Source: Nafulsella turpanensis ZLM-10 (GTDB lineage: Bacteria; Bacteroidota; Bacteroidia; Cytophagales; Cyclobacteriaceae). From it: a stretch of 64,000 nt of DNA. Under the pieces are notes generated by a model. It was not told the DNA's origin. It worked only from the letters and a program-made list of their open reading frames with translations, and did no database searches. Location of the stretch: the NCBI RefSeq assembly GCF_000346615.1, contig NZ_ANNU01000023.1:87079-151078 (forward strand). The letters run 5' to 3'. The translations under genes were made by a program, and so were the position numbers. Shown here piece after piece: positions 62,830-64,000 of this stretch (the stretch's first letter is position 1; each line of letters begins with the position of its first letter).

Positions 62830-63909
62830 ATGAAAAAATTCAATTGGTTTATTTTTACCTTTTTAGCCTTCGCTTTTATGGCTTGCGAAGAAGATGAGGC
62901 AGTATTGGATACTGAAGATCCAACAATAACCATTACCGCTCCCGTTAGCCAGACAGAGTTTAATCCAGATGATGCTGTAACTCTACAGGCAACGGTAATG
63001 GACAATTTAGGCCTGGAGGCTGTTCAGATTTGGGTTACTCCTCCAGGTGGAACCGCCCAAATGGTTTTTGAAGAGCCGGTAAGTGATTTCTTAAATGATA
63101 ATACTAAAGCAGTCATTGAAGAAACGATTCGGTTAGGTACAACAACTCCTGCCCCAGGTAGCTACCTTATAGTAGTGCAGGCAACAGATGAACAAGGTAA
63201 TACGGCCGAACAAAGTGTAACCGTAATCGTACGGGAGTTAGATGAAACTGCTCCGGTAATTTTAGTTACCACTCCTGAGGATAATGCATCTTTCCAGGCA
63301 GGCCAGGATTTTATCCTTTCTGGTGAGATTGAGGAAGACATGATGCTTTCAGAAGTGATAGTCAATGTAATGTCCAGCGCAGGAACTTCAATATTTGAAG
63401 AAACAATTACAGAGTTTGAAGATCCTACTTTGTTTAATTTACAGGATACGATTACTATCCCCCGTGATGCTAATCTTGGTGCCTCTACCATAGTAATTAC
63501 CACTACCGACCAGGCAGGAAATGAAACCGTAGAAGAAATTCCTTTCACTGTAACTGAACCTGGTGCCCGTATAACTTTTATGCTGACAGATATTCCTGAA
63601 AATACTCCGGAAGAAGACCTGTTTATTGCCGGTGAGTTTGCCAATGGTGCCTGGGTTACACCTGGAACAGACGAACGCTTTATGCTCACTGATAATGGCG
63701 ACGGAACTTACTCCATTACTCTTGATGCACTTACCACTACTGAAACAGAAGGTGTGGTCGCTTATAAATTTGCAAGAGAAGGCGGCTGGGAAACAGTAGA
63801 AAGAGACGCAGATTGTGTGGATATTGATAACCGTACTGTTGCCAATGATGGTTCGGTTACCGAAGTTCCAGGCTTGGTAGTTGCTTCCTGGGCTGACCTT
63901 TGTCAATAA
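62830..63909 (+). CDS. Lipoprotein with Ig-like repeats and starch-binding-type C-terminal domain
   Basis: The 359-residue lipoprotein has a lipobox FMAC (Cys19). Two Ig-like repeats follow, each starting with a DxTxPxI motif (DTEDPTITITAP near 31 and DETAPVILVTTP near 138) and containing DN(L/-)GLEAV or MMLSEVIVNV strands, similar to the DUF4625 type. The C-terminal part (about 245-340: FMLTDIPENTPEEDLFIAGEFANGAWV, NGDGTYSITLDAL, VAYKFAREGGWETVERDADC) resembles a CBM20-type starch-binding module with its conserved Gly-Asn-Trp-like region. It may bind glucan at the cell surface. It is the last gene in the window. Confidence 0.75.
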   Translation: MKKFNWFIFTFLAFAFMACEEDEAVLDTEDPTITITAPVSQTEFNPDDAVTLQATVMDNLGLEAVQIWVTPPGGTAQMVFEEPVSDFLNDNTKAVIEETIRLGTTTPAPGSYLIVVQATDEQGNTAEQSVTVIVRELDETAPVILVTTPEDNASFQAGQDFILSGEIEEDMMLSEVIVNVMSSAGTSIFEETITEFEDPTLFNLQDTITIPRDANLGASTIVITTTDQAGNETVEEIPFTVTEPGARITFMLTDIPENTPEEDLFIAGEFANGAWVTPGTDERFMLTDNGDGTYSITLDALTTTETEGVVAYKFAREGGWETVERDADCVDIDNRTVANDGSVTEVPGLVVASWADLCQ

Positions 63910-64000
63910 AAAATAGTTGTAAATACACATTTGAACTAGTATAACTGTCTCGTCCTAGAATAGCGATACAGGTTTTTACAATAATAAATAATTAAATATT

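Noticed and set aside
1..64000. tRNA genes, CRISPR arrays, insertion sequences, prophage or toxin-antitoxin modules
   Set aside because: No T-loop-like tRNA sequences, regular spaced repeats, transposase motifs or phage structural genes were seen by eye on either strand.

Overview
The window is a chromosomal segment of a Bacteroidetes bacterium, most likely of the order Cytophagales. The evidence is a SusC/SusD/SusE-type outer-membrane glycan uptake operon, a type IX secretion sorting domain on an amylase, many lipoproteins with Bacteroidetes-style signal peptides, almost no Shine-Dalgarno sequences, A-rich translation starts, and a SerB-SerA fusion gene. No tRNA, rRNA, CRISPR array, insertion sequence or prophage was seen.

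Region 1 (1-20582) holds alpha-glucan and trehalose metabolism. A SerB-SerA fusion is cut by the left edge. After a DUF427 gene and a GH31 alpha-glucosidase (minus strand), a plus-strand operon carries a small HNH protein, GlgE, a TreS-maltokinase fusion, GlgB and a sterol-desaturase-like hydroxylase. This is the core of the GlgE route (trehalose to maltose to maltose-1-phosphate to branched alpha-glucan). It converges at a terminator on a minus-strand operon treZ-treY-malQ, which releases trehalose from alpha-glucan. Synthesis of glucan from trehalose and release of trehalose from glucan are therefore encoded head to head. A DUF1028 gene follows.

Region 2 (20665-35508) is a Sus-like polysaccharide utilisation locus. 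The minus-strand operon runs susC, susD, susE, a T9SS-targeted GH13 amylase, class II fructose-bisphosphate aldolase, a GH13 lipoprotein and probably a tiny membrane protein, ending at a terminator. Hairpins sit after susD and after susE. A divergent LacI-family regulator and a ROK sugar kinase lie upstream, and three GCAAACGTTTGC-like operator candidates lie in the non-coding regions around the regulator gene.

Region 3 (35505-51757) is mostly housekeeping: a second sterol-desaturase-like protein, a small lipoprotein, topoisomerase IV (parE and parC with a four-helix-bundle membrane protein between them), TrmH, a SanA-like protein, a PIG-L deacetylase, an AsmA-like protein and HolA.

Region 4 (51812-64000) holds a very large AsmA-like membrane protein built from seven repeats of about 182 residues, small lipoprotein and TerB-like genes, a hybrid histidine kinase, a BrkB-type membrane protein, a DUF4112 protein and a lipoprotein with Ig-like repeats and a possible starch-binding C-terminal domain.

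Most unusual: the seven-repeat AsmA-like protein, the head-to-head trehalose/glucan operons, the LacI operator set, a terminator-like hairpin immediately before the ROK kinase start, the extra gene inside the parE-parC pair, and a candidate small RNA upstream of treZ.
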